A DNA stretch of 12,419 bases from Acidimicrobiaceae bacterium (GTDB taxonomy: Bacteria > Actinomycetota > Acidimicrobiia > Acidimicrobiales > Palsa-688), in contig DAHWQF010000047.1 in the NCBI GenBank assembly GCA_027334785.1, positions 1 through 12,419 of the forward strand, read 5' to 3'. The position numbers were made by a program, and so were the translations under genes. Below, piece by piece: positions 6,634-11,145 of this stretch. A model generated the notes under the pieces. The model had not been told where the DNA came from. It saw only the letters and a list, made by a program, of their open reading frames with translations, and did no database searches. Every line of letters starts with the position of its first letter. Position 1 is the first letter of the stretch.

Positions 6634-6885
6634 ATGGAGTTGCACCAGGTCGAAGTCGGCAGGGAGTACATCTACCACGGCATCTGCGGGCCGGCCATAG
6701 CGCGAGCAGTCCAGGTCCGTCTCGATGGGTGGGTCAAGCTCGGCGTCCCTGCCCTCGGCGACATGGGCCTACCTATCGTCGTTGAGGACTGGGCGCACGC
6801 CAGTGACCTGGAGCCGCTCACGGCCGGGGCGGACGAGGAAGAGACAGGCCACCACATTGCTGTCCACGCCGTCGGCACGTTGTGA
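6634..6885 (+). CDS. hypothetical beta-rich protein, 83 aa
   Basis: The start ATG 6634 has AAAGGGG at about 7 nt spacing; the longer in-frame extension to 6571 runs through the repeated element and is rejected. The sequence (MELHQVEVGREYIYHGI, ARAVQVRLDGWVKLGV, LPIVVEDWAHASDLEPL) alternates strands and turns like a small beta-barrel and ends in an acidic/His-rich tail (DEEETGHHIAVH). Family not recognised. Twenty-nine bases of its 3' part (6814-6842) recur with one mismatch at 7420-7448, downstream of the next gene. Confidence 0.6.
   Translation: MELHQVEVGREYIYHGICGPAIARAVQVRLDGWVKLGVPALGDMGLPIVVEDWAHASDLEPLTAGADEEETGHHIAVHAVGTL
6814..6842 (+). repeat. 29-bp direct repeat, left copy (inside CDS)
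   Basis: CCGCTCACGG, one variable base (C), then CGGGGCGGACGAGGAAGA. The same sequence with T at the variable base lies at 7420-7448. The flanks on both sides differ. Confidence 0.7.
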
Positions 6886-6918
6886 GCAGGCCCCTGCCCT
6901 ACAAGGAAGAGGTGACGA

Positions 6919-7398
6919 GTGGATCCTGAGTGGCGTCAACAGTGGGATCGGTTACAGGCGGAGAAGCGAAAGATGTGCGGCGTCCTCCTGCAAAACGCCA
7001 AGGCGCGGCAAAACGAGCTGGCTCAATTGCTCGAAGAGGTCGACAGGGAATGGGTGGCGGAGGACGGTTTTTACCAGTTCTACCACCAAAGTTTCAAGGT
7101 GTACCACATTCAGGCCGCCACCGAGAAAATCGTCAAAGCCCTCAGCGACCTCAACCCGCGGCCTGAAGTGGCGCTCAACGACTGGTTCATGGAGATAGTC
7201 GCACAGGGCACAGGCCGCGATTTCGAGATCTCTGTCAATCAAAACTGGACGGCAATCACAGGGCCGATGCTGGGTGCTTTCTTCCACGCACGCTACTTTC
7301 TCCAGTTGGTCGTCAAGTACGCCAACGAGCTGGAAACGTCACCACAGGTCCTTCCCTCGGGGTGGGCGGCAGTGCTCTACCTCTACAGCCTGCGTTGA
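6919..7398 (+). CDS. conserved hypothetical protein, 159 aa
   Basis: It starts at GTG 6919 with GGAAGAGG just upstream. The protein is helical, opening with a charged coil (QWDRLQAEKRKM; NELAQLLEEVDREWV). It then has the segments GFYQFYHQSFKVYHIQ, AQGTGRDFEISVNQNW and AFFHARYFLQLVVKYANEL, ending SGWAAVLYLYSLR. This aromatic-rich arrangement (FYxFYHQSFKVY ... FFHARYFL ... GWAxLLYLYxLR) resembles, from memory, an uncharacterised protein family widespread in bacteria; I know no assigned function. There is no signal peptide or clear membrane span. Base composition is lower in G+C than in the flanking genes, hinting at a different origin. It is 33 bp from the previous stop and could share its transcript. 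No terminator is seen after it. Confidence 0.7.
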   Translation: MDPEWRQQWDRLQAEKRKMCGVLLQNAKARQNELAQLLEEVDREWVAEDGFYQFYHQSFKVYHIQAATEKIVKALSDLNPRPEVALNDWFMEIVAQGTGRDFEISVNQNWTAITGPMLGAFFHARYFLQLVVKYANELETSPQVLPSGWAAVLYLYSLR

Positions 7399-7419
7399 CT
7401 GTCGAGCACTGTAGAGGGC

Positions 7420-7448
7420 CCGCTCACGGTCGGGGCGGACGAGGAAGA
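7420..7448 (+). repeat. 29-bp direct repeat, right copy (intergenic)
   Basis: The second copy of the 6814-6842 sequence, 28 of 29 bases identical, lies 22 bp after the 6919 gene. Here it is not translated. Confidence 0.7.
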
Positions 7449-7539
7449 TCTTCCAGTCTGAGTAGCTCAACGAGTCGCCCTATAGAATGGCCGAGGTTAC
7501 TGCATTGGCCAAAATCATGAGATGAAAGAAGGACACCGT

Positions 7540-7890
7540 ATGCGAAAGTACCCGCAGGTACTTGAAGAGAGAGATTCTCGTATTCGTGCGCGCTTGGTCC
7601 CTTTAGAAGCTGTCCTGGAAGGTGCCGCCAACTTCCCCGGCGTGCTCCGTAAAGCTGACCATGCCAGCGGTGCTGAGCATCGGCGCCAAACTTGGCGAGC
7701 GCTTCAGCATGAACTGGACAGGCTTACCGAAGCTCGCCTACTGGCCCCGCTCAGCGAAGCTGATGAAGCACGCTATCGCCAACTGCGCCTGAAAGAGCGG
7801 TCGATCCTGCGGTGTCCCCGCAAGGACGAAGACGCCGTCTGGGAAGACCTTCGTGCCATGCTCTCGACGGGCCCCACGAGCGGGGCCTGA
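7540..7890 (+). CDS. hypothetical helical protein, ~116 aa
   Basis: ATG 7540 is preferred over ATG 7522 because AAGAAGGA lies just upstream at normal spacing. The protein is almost wholly helical and charged: YPQVLEERDSRIRARL, HRRQTWRALQHELDRLTEAR, EADEARYRQLRLKERSI and EDAVWEDLRAML, with a short tail. It has no metal site, signal peptide or membrane segment. Family unknown. A TATAGAAT box at 7481-7488 may be a -10 element, but no good -35 accompanies it. An inverted repeat, GGCCCC-acgagc-GGGGCC, covers the stop region (7870-7886) without a T-run. The gene is less G+C-rich at its 5' end than its neighbours. Confidence 0.6.
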   Translation: MRKYPQVLEERDSRIRARLVPLEAVLEGAANFPGVLRKADHASGAEHRRQTWRALQHELDRLTEARLLAPLSEADEARYRQLRLKERSILRCPRKDEDAVWEDLRAMLSTGPTSGA

Positions 7891-7893
7891 TCG

Positions 7894-7923
7894 TTGCACC
7901 GGTCCCAGCCGCTCAGCTATACT
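7894..7923 (+). promoter_or_regulatory. sigma-70/SigA-like promoter
   Basis: A -35 TTGCAC (7894-7899) and a -10 TATACT (7918-7923) are separated by 18 bp, giving a predicted start near 7930, about 15 nt before the ATG at 7945. It is the best consensus promoter I see in the window. Confidence 0.65.
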
Positions 7924-7944
7924 CGTCACCAGGAAGGCACGAAC

Positions 7945-8109
7945 ATGACCCGCACAGCCATCATCATGCGCCAAGAGGAGCGGCCAGGAGCCGCTCGTTC
8001 GGCGCGCCTGTGGCACTCCCCCCTGTGCGCCGTCGGCTCGGCACTGTGCCATGGGCGTTATTTCGGTACGGCCAAGGCCCAGGACAACCCGACCGGAGGT
8101 TCCTCGTAG
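7945..8109 (+). CDS. short ORF, 54 aa (peptide or part of a structured RNA)
   Basis: ATG 7945 is preceded by GGAAGG at about 7 nt, and the ORF lies between a good promoter and a strong terminator, so the region is almost certainly transcribed. The peptide MTRTAIIMRQEERPGAARSA... is basic, has three Cys/His-containing patches (HSPLCAVGSALCHG) and matches nothing I know. The transcript would also fold: GAGCGGC-cagga-GCCGCTC (7978-7996) is a perfect 7-bp hairpin inside the ORF, with the same loop style as the terminator. The locus could therefore be a small regulatory RNA of about 240 nt rather than a gene. Confidence 0.45.
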   Translation: MTRTAIIMRQEERPGAARSARLWHSPLCAVGSALCHGRYFGTAKAQDNPTGGSS

Positions 8110-8139
8110 ATCCAAGCTGACCAGCCAAGATCTGCCGAG

Positions 8140-8166
8140 GAGCCGCCCAGGGAGGGCGGCTCTTTT
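8140..8166 (+). terminator. rho-independent terminator
   Basis: GAGCCGCCC-aggga-GGGCGGCTC forms a perfect 9-bp stem with a 5-nt loop, followed directly by TTTT and further T-rich sequence. It closes the 7930 transcript and separates it from the tRNA array. Confidence 0.9.
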
Positions 8167-8186
8167 GGTTTCCCGGAGGAAAATGG

Positions 8187-8216
8187 GCGCACGTGGGGCG
8201 CTCAGATCAGTCGTAA
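8187..8216 (+). promoter_or_regulatory. repeated upstream element, copy 6 (heads the tRNA array)
   Basis: GCGCACGTG, eight bases (GGGCGCTC), then AGATCAGTCGTAA. It stands just after the terminator at 8140-8166 and about 250 nt before the first tRNA, with no protein gene between, so it probably drives or controls the array. Confidence 0.75.
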
Positions 8217-8462
8217 CAAGCAGACAACGAGAGGAGGAGCATCGTAGGGCCCAGCCAAGCCGGGTGCCATAGAGCTGCCCGGGAGACGTACACGCACCGG
8301 TGATGACGGTCGCCGAGCCAGAGCGGCCGTGCCACGCTTGCCCGCCTGCACGGGCTTTGCCTCACCGCGGCGGCATATCCGACAAGACCTGGGGAGCAGC
8401 ACGGAGGTCCCATGCAGCCGTGCCCCGAAGAGGCCATCCTGTCGGCGTTCACCACCACACAT
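8217..8462 (+). other. leader of the tRNA array, no gene recognised
   Basis: It holds a strong Shine-Dalgarno-like GAGGAGGAG (8231-8239) followed by ATC instead of ATG, so no normal start; the frame would end after about 20 codons. A small hairpin, GCCCG-cctgca-CGGGC (8340-8355), is followed by TTT and might attenuate. A CGGAGG then ATG at 8412 opens a frame that runs into the tRNAs and is not believed. Confidence 0.4.
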
Positions 8463-8535
8463 AGGGCGATAGCGCAATTGGTAGAGCGGCGGTCTCCAAA
8501 ACCGCAGGTTGGGGGTTCGAGCCCCTCTCGCCCTG
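8463..8535 (+). tRNA. tRNA-Trp(CCA)
   Basis: The acceptor AGGGCGA/TCGCCCT is fully paired, the anticodon stem GCGGT/ACCGC encloses CTCCAAA (U33 present), and the T-loop TTCGAGC is canonical. The discriminator is G and CCA is not encoded. It is the first tRNA of the array. Confidence 0.93.
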
Positions 8536-8540
8536 CTCAT

Positions 8541-8623
8541 GGGCCGGTGGCACAGCGGCAACTGCACCTCGCTGTAAACGAGACGGCTGACAACCTACGG
8601 GGGTTCGAGTCCCTCCCGGCCTG
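8541..8623 (+). tRNA. tRNA-Tyr(GTA)
   Basis: The acceptor GGGCCGG/CCGGCCT pairs with one G-T. The anticodon loop is CTGTAAA with U33, there is a long (type II) variable region as expected for bacterial Tyr, and the T-loop TTCGAGT is canonical. The stem at position 27-43 has a mismatch. The discriminator is G rather than the usual A. CCA is not encoded. Confidence 0.88.
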
Positions 8624-8643
8624 CGTAAGCAGCGTGACGACAA

Positions 8644-8720
8644 CGGGAAGTAGCTCAGCTTGGAGGAGCGCCTGGCCTGGGACCAGGAGGCCGTCGGTTC
8701 AAATCCGGCCTTCCCGACCA
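8644..8720 (+). tRNA. tRNA-Pro(TGG), CCA encoded, C33
   Basis: The acceptor CGGGAAG/CTTCCCG and anticodon stem CCTGG/CCAGG are perfect. The loop is CCTGGGA, so position 33 (8677) is C, not U. The T-loop TTCAAAT is canonical. The sequence ends ACCA, so CCA is encoded. Confidence 0.9.
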
Positions 8721-8736
8721 ACCAACTCCATGTTTT

Positions 8737-8809
8737 GCGTCTCTAGCTCAACTGGCAGAGCAACTGACCCTTAATCAGTAGGTTCCGGGTTCGACCCCCG
8801 GGAGGCGCA
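8737..8809 (+). tRNA. tRNA-Lys(CTT), C33
   Basis: The acceptor GCGTCTC/GAGGCGC has one T-G pair and the anticodon stem ACTGA/TCAGT is perfect. The loop is CCCTTAA, so position 33 (8769) is C; the ordinary bacterial loop is CTCTTAA. The T-loop TTCGACC is near-canonical. No CCA. Confidence 0.9.
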
Positions 8810-8835
8810 CTCCCCTGCGGTTTTTCATCGGTCAA

Positions 8836-8911
8836 GGTCTCGTAGAGGAGCCTGGTCGTCCTCGCAGCGCTGTCAACGCTGAAGTCGCCGGTTCAAATCC
8901 GGTCGAGACCG
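8836..8911 (+). tRNA. tRNA-Asp(GTC)
   Basis: The acceptor GGTCTCG/CGAGACC and anticodon stem CAGCG/CGCTG are fully paired. The loop CTGTCAA has U33, and the T-loop TTCAAAT is canonical. The discriminator is G. No CCA. Confidence 0.92.
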
Positions 8912-8962
8912 CTTTTCACGGGTGCCCTGGCCATCGCTTACGCTGGTCGACAGGAGACGACG

Positions 8963-9181
8963 ATGCTCGTGCCCACGCTGCCAACGGACCTCGTGGAGGC
9001 CTTCTCGGACGGCGGGGCGCCGACGCGCGAGCAGGTGCTACGGCTGATGGGGCTCGAGGCGGCACAGATGGGCATGGACCTGGACGAGGCGCTGGTCGCT
9101 GTTCGCAAAGGCGAGCTGCCCCACACGCCCGTGGGCATCGACTTCAACTACCTGGCGGAGGAGTGGCTGGCGCCTCTCTGA
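8963..9181 (+). CDS. hypothetical protein, 72 aa, embedded in the tRNA array
   Basis: The start ATG 8963 follows AGGAG (8952-8956) at good spacing. The protein MLVPTLPTDLVEAFSDGG, then PTREQVLRLMGLEAAQMGMDLDEALVAVRKGELPH in two parts, is mainly two amphipathic helices and ends YLAEEWLAPL. It is acidic and G/C at third positions, so it looks like a genuine gene. It has no cysteines, metal site or membrane segment. I do not recognise it. It lies between tRNA-Asp and the aberrant tRNA-Pro, so its message must be freed from or tolerated within the tRNA precursor. Confidence 0.65.
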   Translation: MLVPTLPTDLVEAFSDGGAPTREQVLRLMGLEAAQMGMDLDEALVAVRKGELPHTPVGIDFNYLAEEWLAPL

Positions 9182-9200
9182 CCTGACAGCACCGCTTTTA

Positions 9201-9267
9201 CGGGTGGTGGCGCAGTTTGGCAGCGCACGTGACTGGGGGTCACGGGGCCCAAGTCCGGCCCACCCGA
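9201..9267 (+). tRNA. tRNA-Pro(GGG)-like, shortened T-arm
   Basis: The acceptor CGGGTGG/CCACCCG, D-stem GCGC/GCGC and anticodon stem CGTGA/TCACG are perfect, and the loop CTGGGGG has U33. But only 15 nt remain between the anticodon stem and the acceptor strand, against about 22 expected. The best T-stem is 3 bp (GCC/GGC, loop CAAGTCC), with no TTC. It may be a defective tRNA. Confidence 0.65.
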
Positions 9268-9281
9268 CTATGCAGCATCTT

Positions 9282-9357
9282 GCCGGCGTAGCTCAACGGA
9301 AAGAGCACCTGACTTCGGATCAGGGGGTTGGGGGTCCGATTCCCTTCGCCGGCACCA
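9282..9357 (+). tRNA. tRNA-Arg(TCG), CCA encoded
   Basis: The acceptor GCCGGCG/CGCCGGC and anticodon stem CCTGA/TCAGG are perfect, and the loop CTTCGGA has U33. The T-loop is TCCGATT (C55 in place of T55). CCA is encoded at 9355-9357. Confidence 0.9.
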
Positions 9358-9367
9358 AATACCCAAT

Positions 9368-9440
9368 GCCCGTGTAGCTCAGCTGGTAGAGCACCGCCTC
9401 GGTAAGGCGGAGGTCGTGGGGCCGGTACCCACCGCGGGCT
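9368..9440 (+). tRNA. tRNA-Thr(GGT), C33, unusual T-loop
   Basis: The acceptor GCCCGTG/CGCGGGC has one T-G pair, the anticodon stem CCGCC/GGCGG is perfect, and the loop TCGGTAA has C33 (9400). The T-stem GTGGG/CCCAC is perfect, but the loop is GCCGGTA, lacking T54, T55 and A58. No CCA. Confidence 0.85.
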
Positions 9441-9450
9441 CGCAAGTCAT

Positions 9451-9524
9451 GCCCGAGTAGCTCAATTGGACAGAGCGCGACGGTCCTAACGTCGAGGTCG
9501 CGGGATCGAGGCCCGCCTCGGGTA
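9451..9524 (+). tRNA. tRNA-Arg(CCT)
   Basis: The acceptor GCCCGAG/CTCGGGT pairs with a terminal G-T, the anticodon stem CGACG/CGTCG is perfect, and the loop GTCCTAA has U33. The T-loop is ATCGAGG (A54). No CCA. Confidence 0.88.
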
Positions 9525-9540
9525 CGCAGCGAAGTTCCTT

Positions 9541-9634
9541 GGAGAGGTGCCAGAGCCTGGTTGATCGGGACGCCCTGCTAAGGCGTTGGCCACCTGTTGG
9601 TGGTCCCTGGGTTCAAATCCCAGTCTCTCCGCCA
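9541..9634 (+). tRNA. tRNA-Ser(GCT), CCA encoded
   Basis: The acceptor GGAGAGG/TCTCTCC has one G-T, the anticodon stem ACGCC/GGCGT is perfect, and the loop CTGCTAA has U33. A long variable arm is present and the T-loop TTCAAAT is canonical. The end GCCA encodes CCA. Confidence 0.93.
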
Positions 9635-9665
9635 TTTTCCAGGTCTGCCGCCTGCGGGCCCCCTT

Positions 9666-9749
9666 GTGACGAGGGAGCTGCCGCTGGCGGCCGGAAGGCA
9701 GCCGGGCACTCTCAACGCCTGCCGGTCGGCTAACCGGAGGGCTCGTCAC
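9666..9749 (+). ncRNA. tRNA-like structure, possibly degenerate tRNA-Glu(CTC)
   Basis: GTGACGAG (9666-9673) pairs perfectly with CTCGTCAC (9742-9749). Inside are GCTGCC/GGCAGC (9677-9682/9697-9702), an anticodon-like arm with the loop CTCTCAA (9709-9715) typical of tRNA-Glu(CTC), and CCGGT/ACCGG (9722-9726/9733-9737). That is a cloverleaf outline, but the D-arm is too long, the T-loop is non-canonical and the variable loop is almost absent. A second fold competes: GGCA-g-CCGGGCA (9697-9708) with TGCCCGGTGCC (9760-9770). Confidence 0.4.
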
Positions 9750-9779
9750 CGTTGGGCGGTGCCCGGTGCCAAAGTACGT

Positions 9780-9865
9780 GGAGGGGTGCCGGAGAGGCCG
9801 AACGGGCCCGCCTTGAAAGCGGTGCGGGGAGCAATCCCTCGTGGGCTCGAATCCCACCCCCTCCG
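9780..9865 (+). tRNA. tRNA-Ser(TGA)
   Basis: The acceptor GGAGGGG/CCCCTCC is perfect. The loop CTTGAAA has U33, with a 4-bp anticodon stem plus a C-T mismatch at its base, and a long variable arm. The T-loop is CTCGAAT (C54). No CCA. It is similar to the Ser(CGA) gene at 9940, probably by duplication. Confidence 0.9.
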
Positions 9866-9939
9866 CTCGTCGTCGCCACCGACATGGGAGCCGCGCCAGC
9901 CGGCGCCGGCCCCACAATGGGCGCCGCAACCGCACACAT

Positions 9940-10024
9940 GGAAGGATGCCAGAGAGGACAAATGGGCCCGCCCCGAAAGCGGTGCAGGGGAAACCCTACG
10001 GGAGTCCGAACCTCCCTCCTTCCG
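9940..10024 (+). tRNA. tRNA-Ser(CGA), C33
   Basis: The acceptor GGAAGGA/TCCTTCC is perfect and a long variable arm is present. The anticodon loop is CCCGAAA with C33 (9973). The T-loop is TCCGAAC (C55). It shares GGGCCCGCC and GAAAGCGGTGC with the Ser(TGA) gene upstream. No CCA. Confidence 0.88.
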
Positions 10025-10037
10025 CCTGGGACCACCT

Positions 10038-10126
10038 GGAGCGTGAACCAGACAGGCGTGCTCGGCCCCCGTTGGAAGCGGGTGGGTGGCCCAAACGGCC
10101 ATGAGGATCGAGTCCTCCGCGCTCCG
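10038..10126 (+). tRNA. tRNA-Ser(GGA)
   Basis: The acceptor GGAGCGT/GCGCTCC has one T-G. The loop TTGGAAG has U33 and anticodon GGA, on a 4-bp stem with a mismatch at its base as in the other Ser genes here. The variable arm is long. The T-loop is ATCGAGT (A54) with one mismatched T-stem pair. No CCA. Confidence 0.82.
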
Positions 10127-10146
10127 CTCAAAGCAACAAGCAACAA

Positions 10147-10220
10147 GCCCTCGTCGTCTAATTGGACAGGACGCCGGCCCTTCAAGCCGGAGGCTGCGGG
10201 ATCGAGGCCCGTCGAGGGTA
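10147..10220 (+). tRNA. tRNA-Glu(TTC), C33
   Basis: The acceptor GCCCTCG/CGAGGGT ends in a G-T pair and the anticodon stem CCGGC/GCCGG is perfect. The loop is CCTTCAA with C33 (10180). The T-loop is ATCGAGG (A54). No CCA. Confidence 0.88.
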
Positions 10221-10234
10221 CGCAGTAACAACAC

Positions 10235-10307
10235 GCCGCGTTGGTGCAGTTGGGAGCACGCCGCCCCCTCAAGGCGTAGGTCACCGGTCCGAGCCCGGTA
10301 CGCGGTA
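10235..10307 (+). tRNA. tRNA-Glu(CTC), C33
   Basis: The acceptor GCCGCGT/ACGCGGT has one G-T. The anticodon stem has 4 bp (CCGCC with GGCGT, base pair mismatched) and the loop CCCTCAA has C33 (10267). The T-stem ACCGG/CCGGT is perfect, with loop TCCGAGC (C55). No CCA. Confidence 0.82.
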
Positions 10308-10319
10308 CGCAATGCCCGT

Positions 10320-10392
10320 TCCGACGTAGCTCAAGAGGCAGAGCGCCCGGCCGTTAACCGGGAGGTTGGGGGATCGTGGCCCTCCGTCGGAG
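10320..10392 (+). tRNA. tRNA-Asn(GTT), C33
   Basis: The acceptor TCCGACG/CGTCGGA and anticodon stem CCCGG/CCGGG are perfect. The loop is CCGTTAA with C33 (10352), where CTGTTAA would be usual. The T-loop is ATCGTGG (A54, T58). No CCA. Confidence 0.88.
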
Positions 10393-10448
10393 CACGATCC
10401 CCGCCCACGCGGCACCACCCACGCGGCATAGGAAAGGAGATGACGACG

Positions 10449-10955
10449 GTGGCCCATGCACTGCTGCTGAACGCAACGTACGAACCGATCCATCTCGTCA
10501 CGGCCCGCCGGGCCGTGCTCCTTGTCCTCCGCCAGAAGGCCGAGGTCGTCGAGGAGTCCGGCGAGGTGCTCAGGTCGGAGACAAGGACCATCCCGGTCCC
10601 GTCGGTCATCCGGCTGGTCCGCATGGTCCGCATCCCCTACCAGGCCAAGGTGAAGCTGTCGCGAAGGGCCCTGGCCGCCAGGGACCACGGGCTCTGCGGT
10701 TACTGCGGCCGCACGGGCGAGACGATGGACCACGTCCTCCCCCGTTCCCGCGGCGGCAGGACAGAGTGGGAGAACGTCGTCTGGGCCTGCAAGCCCTGCA
10801 ACGGCCGCAAGGCCGACAAGCTCCTCTCCGAGGCGAAGATGGCCCTTCGCACCAAGCCCTACGCCCCCAAGGGCAGGGCGTGGATCGTGATCGCCGTCGG
10901 GACCGTCGACCCTCAGTGGGAGCCGTACCTGGGCGTGGCCGGAGCGGTGGCCTGA
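10449..10955 (+). CDS. HNH endonuclease, actinobacterial type
   Basis: The 168-aa protein follows the pattern of a common actinobacterial HNH family: N-terminal HALLLNATYEPIHLVTARRA, then VPSVIRLVRMVRIPY, then the nuclease core CGYCGRTGETMDHVLPRSRGG and WENVVWACKPCNGRKADK. Two CxxC pairs (C83/C86, C114/C117) bind structural zinc, and D94-H95 with N118 make up the His-Me catalytic centre, all present. GTG 10449 is the likely start, 9 nt after AAAGGAG (10433-10439); ATG 10440 touches that site directly and is too close. It lies between tRNA-Asn and tRNA-Met. HNH enzymes can be homing nucleases or simple nickases; this family is often chromosomal with no proven role. Confidence 0.88.
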   Translation: MAHALLLNATYEPIHLVTARRAVLLVLRQKAEVVEESGEVLRSETRTIPVPSVIRLVRMVRIPYQAKVKLSRRALAARDHGLCGYCGRTGETMDHVLPRSRGGRTEWENVVWACKPCNGRKADKLLSEAKMALRTKPYAPKGRAWIVIAVGTVDPQWEPYLGVAGAVA

Positions 10956-10977
10956 CGGGCTGCCGGGCCGGCCCCCT

Positions 10978-11049
10978 GGCTCGGTAGCTCAACGGTAGAG
11001 CGCCTGTCCCATAAGCAGGAGGTCGCCGGTCCGGCCCCGGCCCGAGCCA
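10978..11049 (+). tRNA. tRNA-Met(CAT), C33
   Basis: The acceptor GGCTCGG/CCGAGCC is perfect and the anticodon stem CCTGT/GCAGG has one T-G. The loop is CCCATAA with C33 (11009). The T-loop is TCCGGCC (C55, G58). It looks like an elongator Met; a lysidine-modified Ile decoder cannot be excluded. No CCA. Confidence 0.85.
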
Positions 11050-11058
11050 CTTTGTCTT

Positions 11059-11131
11059 TGGGGAGTAGCGTAACTGGTAGCGCGCCTGGCCTTGGACCAG
11101 GAGGTTGGGGGTTCGAGGCCCTCCTCCCCAG
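11059..11131 (+). tRNA. tRNA-Gln(TTG), C33
   Basis: The acceptor TGGGGAG/CTCCCCA is typical of Gln, and the anticodon stem CCTGG/CCAGG is perfect. The loop CCTTGGA has C33 (11091). The T-loop TTCGAGG is nearly canonical. No CCA. Confidence 0.9.
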
Positions 11132-11145
11132 CGGATGGTGTAGCT

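Noticed and set aside
7460..7520. GTAGCTCAACGAG at 7462 as a tRNA 5' half
   Set aside because: No acceptor, anticodon or T-stem partners can be drawn around it.
7870..7887. GGCCCC-acgagc-GGGGCC as a terminator for the 7540 gene
   Set aside because: The stem lies within the coding end and no T-run follows; termination there is not supported.
8412..8774. ORF with CGGAGG before ATG 8412
   Set aside because: It runs straight through four tRNA genes; the apparent protein is a tRNA translation.
9225..9241. GCGCACGTGACTGGGGG as a seventh copy of the repeated element
   Set aside because: The TGATCRGTC half is missing and the bases are fully explained by the tRNA-Pro D- and anticodon arms.
10086..10439. 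N-terminal extension of the HNH gene to 10086
   Set aside because: It would cover three tRNAs; the HNH family N-terminus begins at about HALLLNATYEP.
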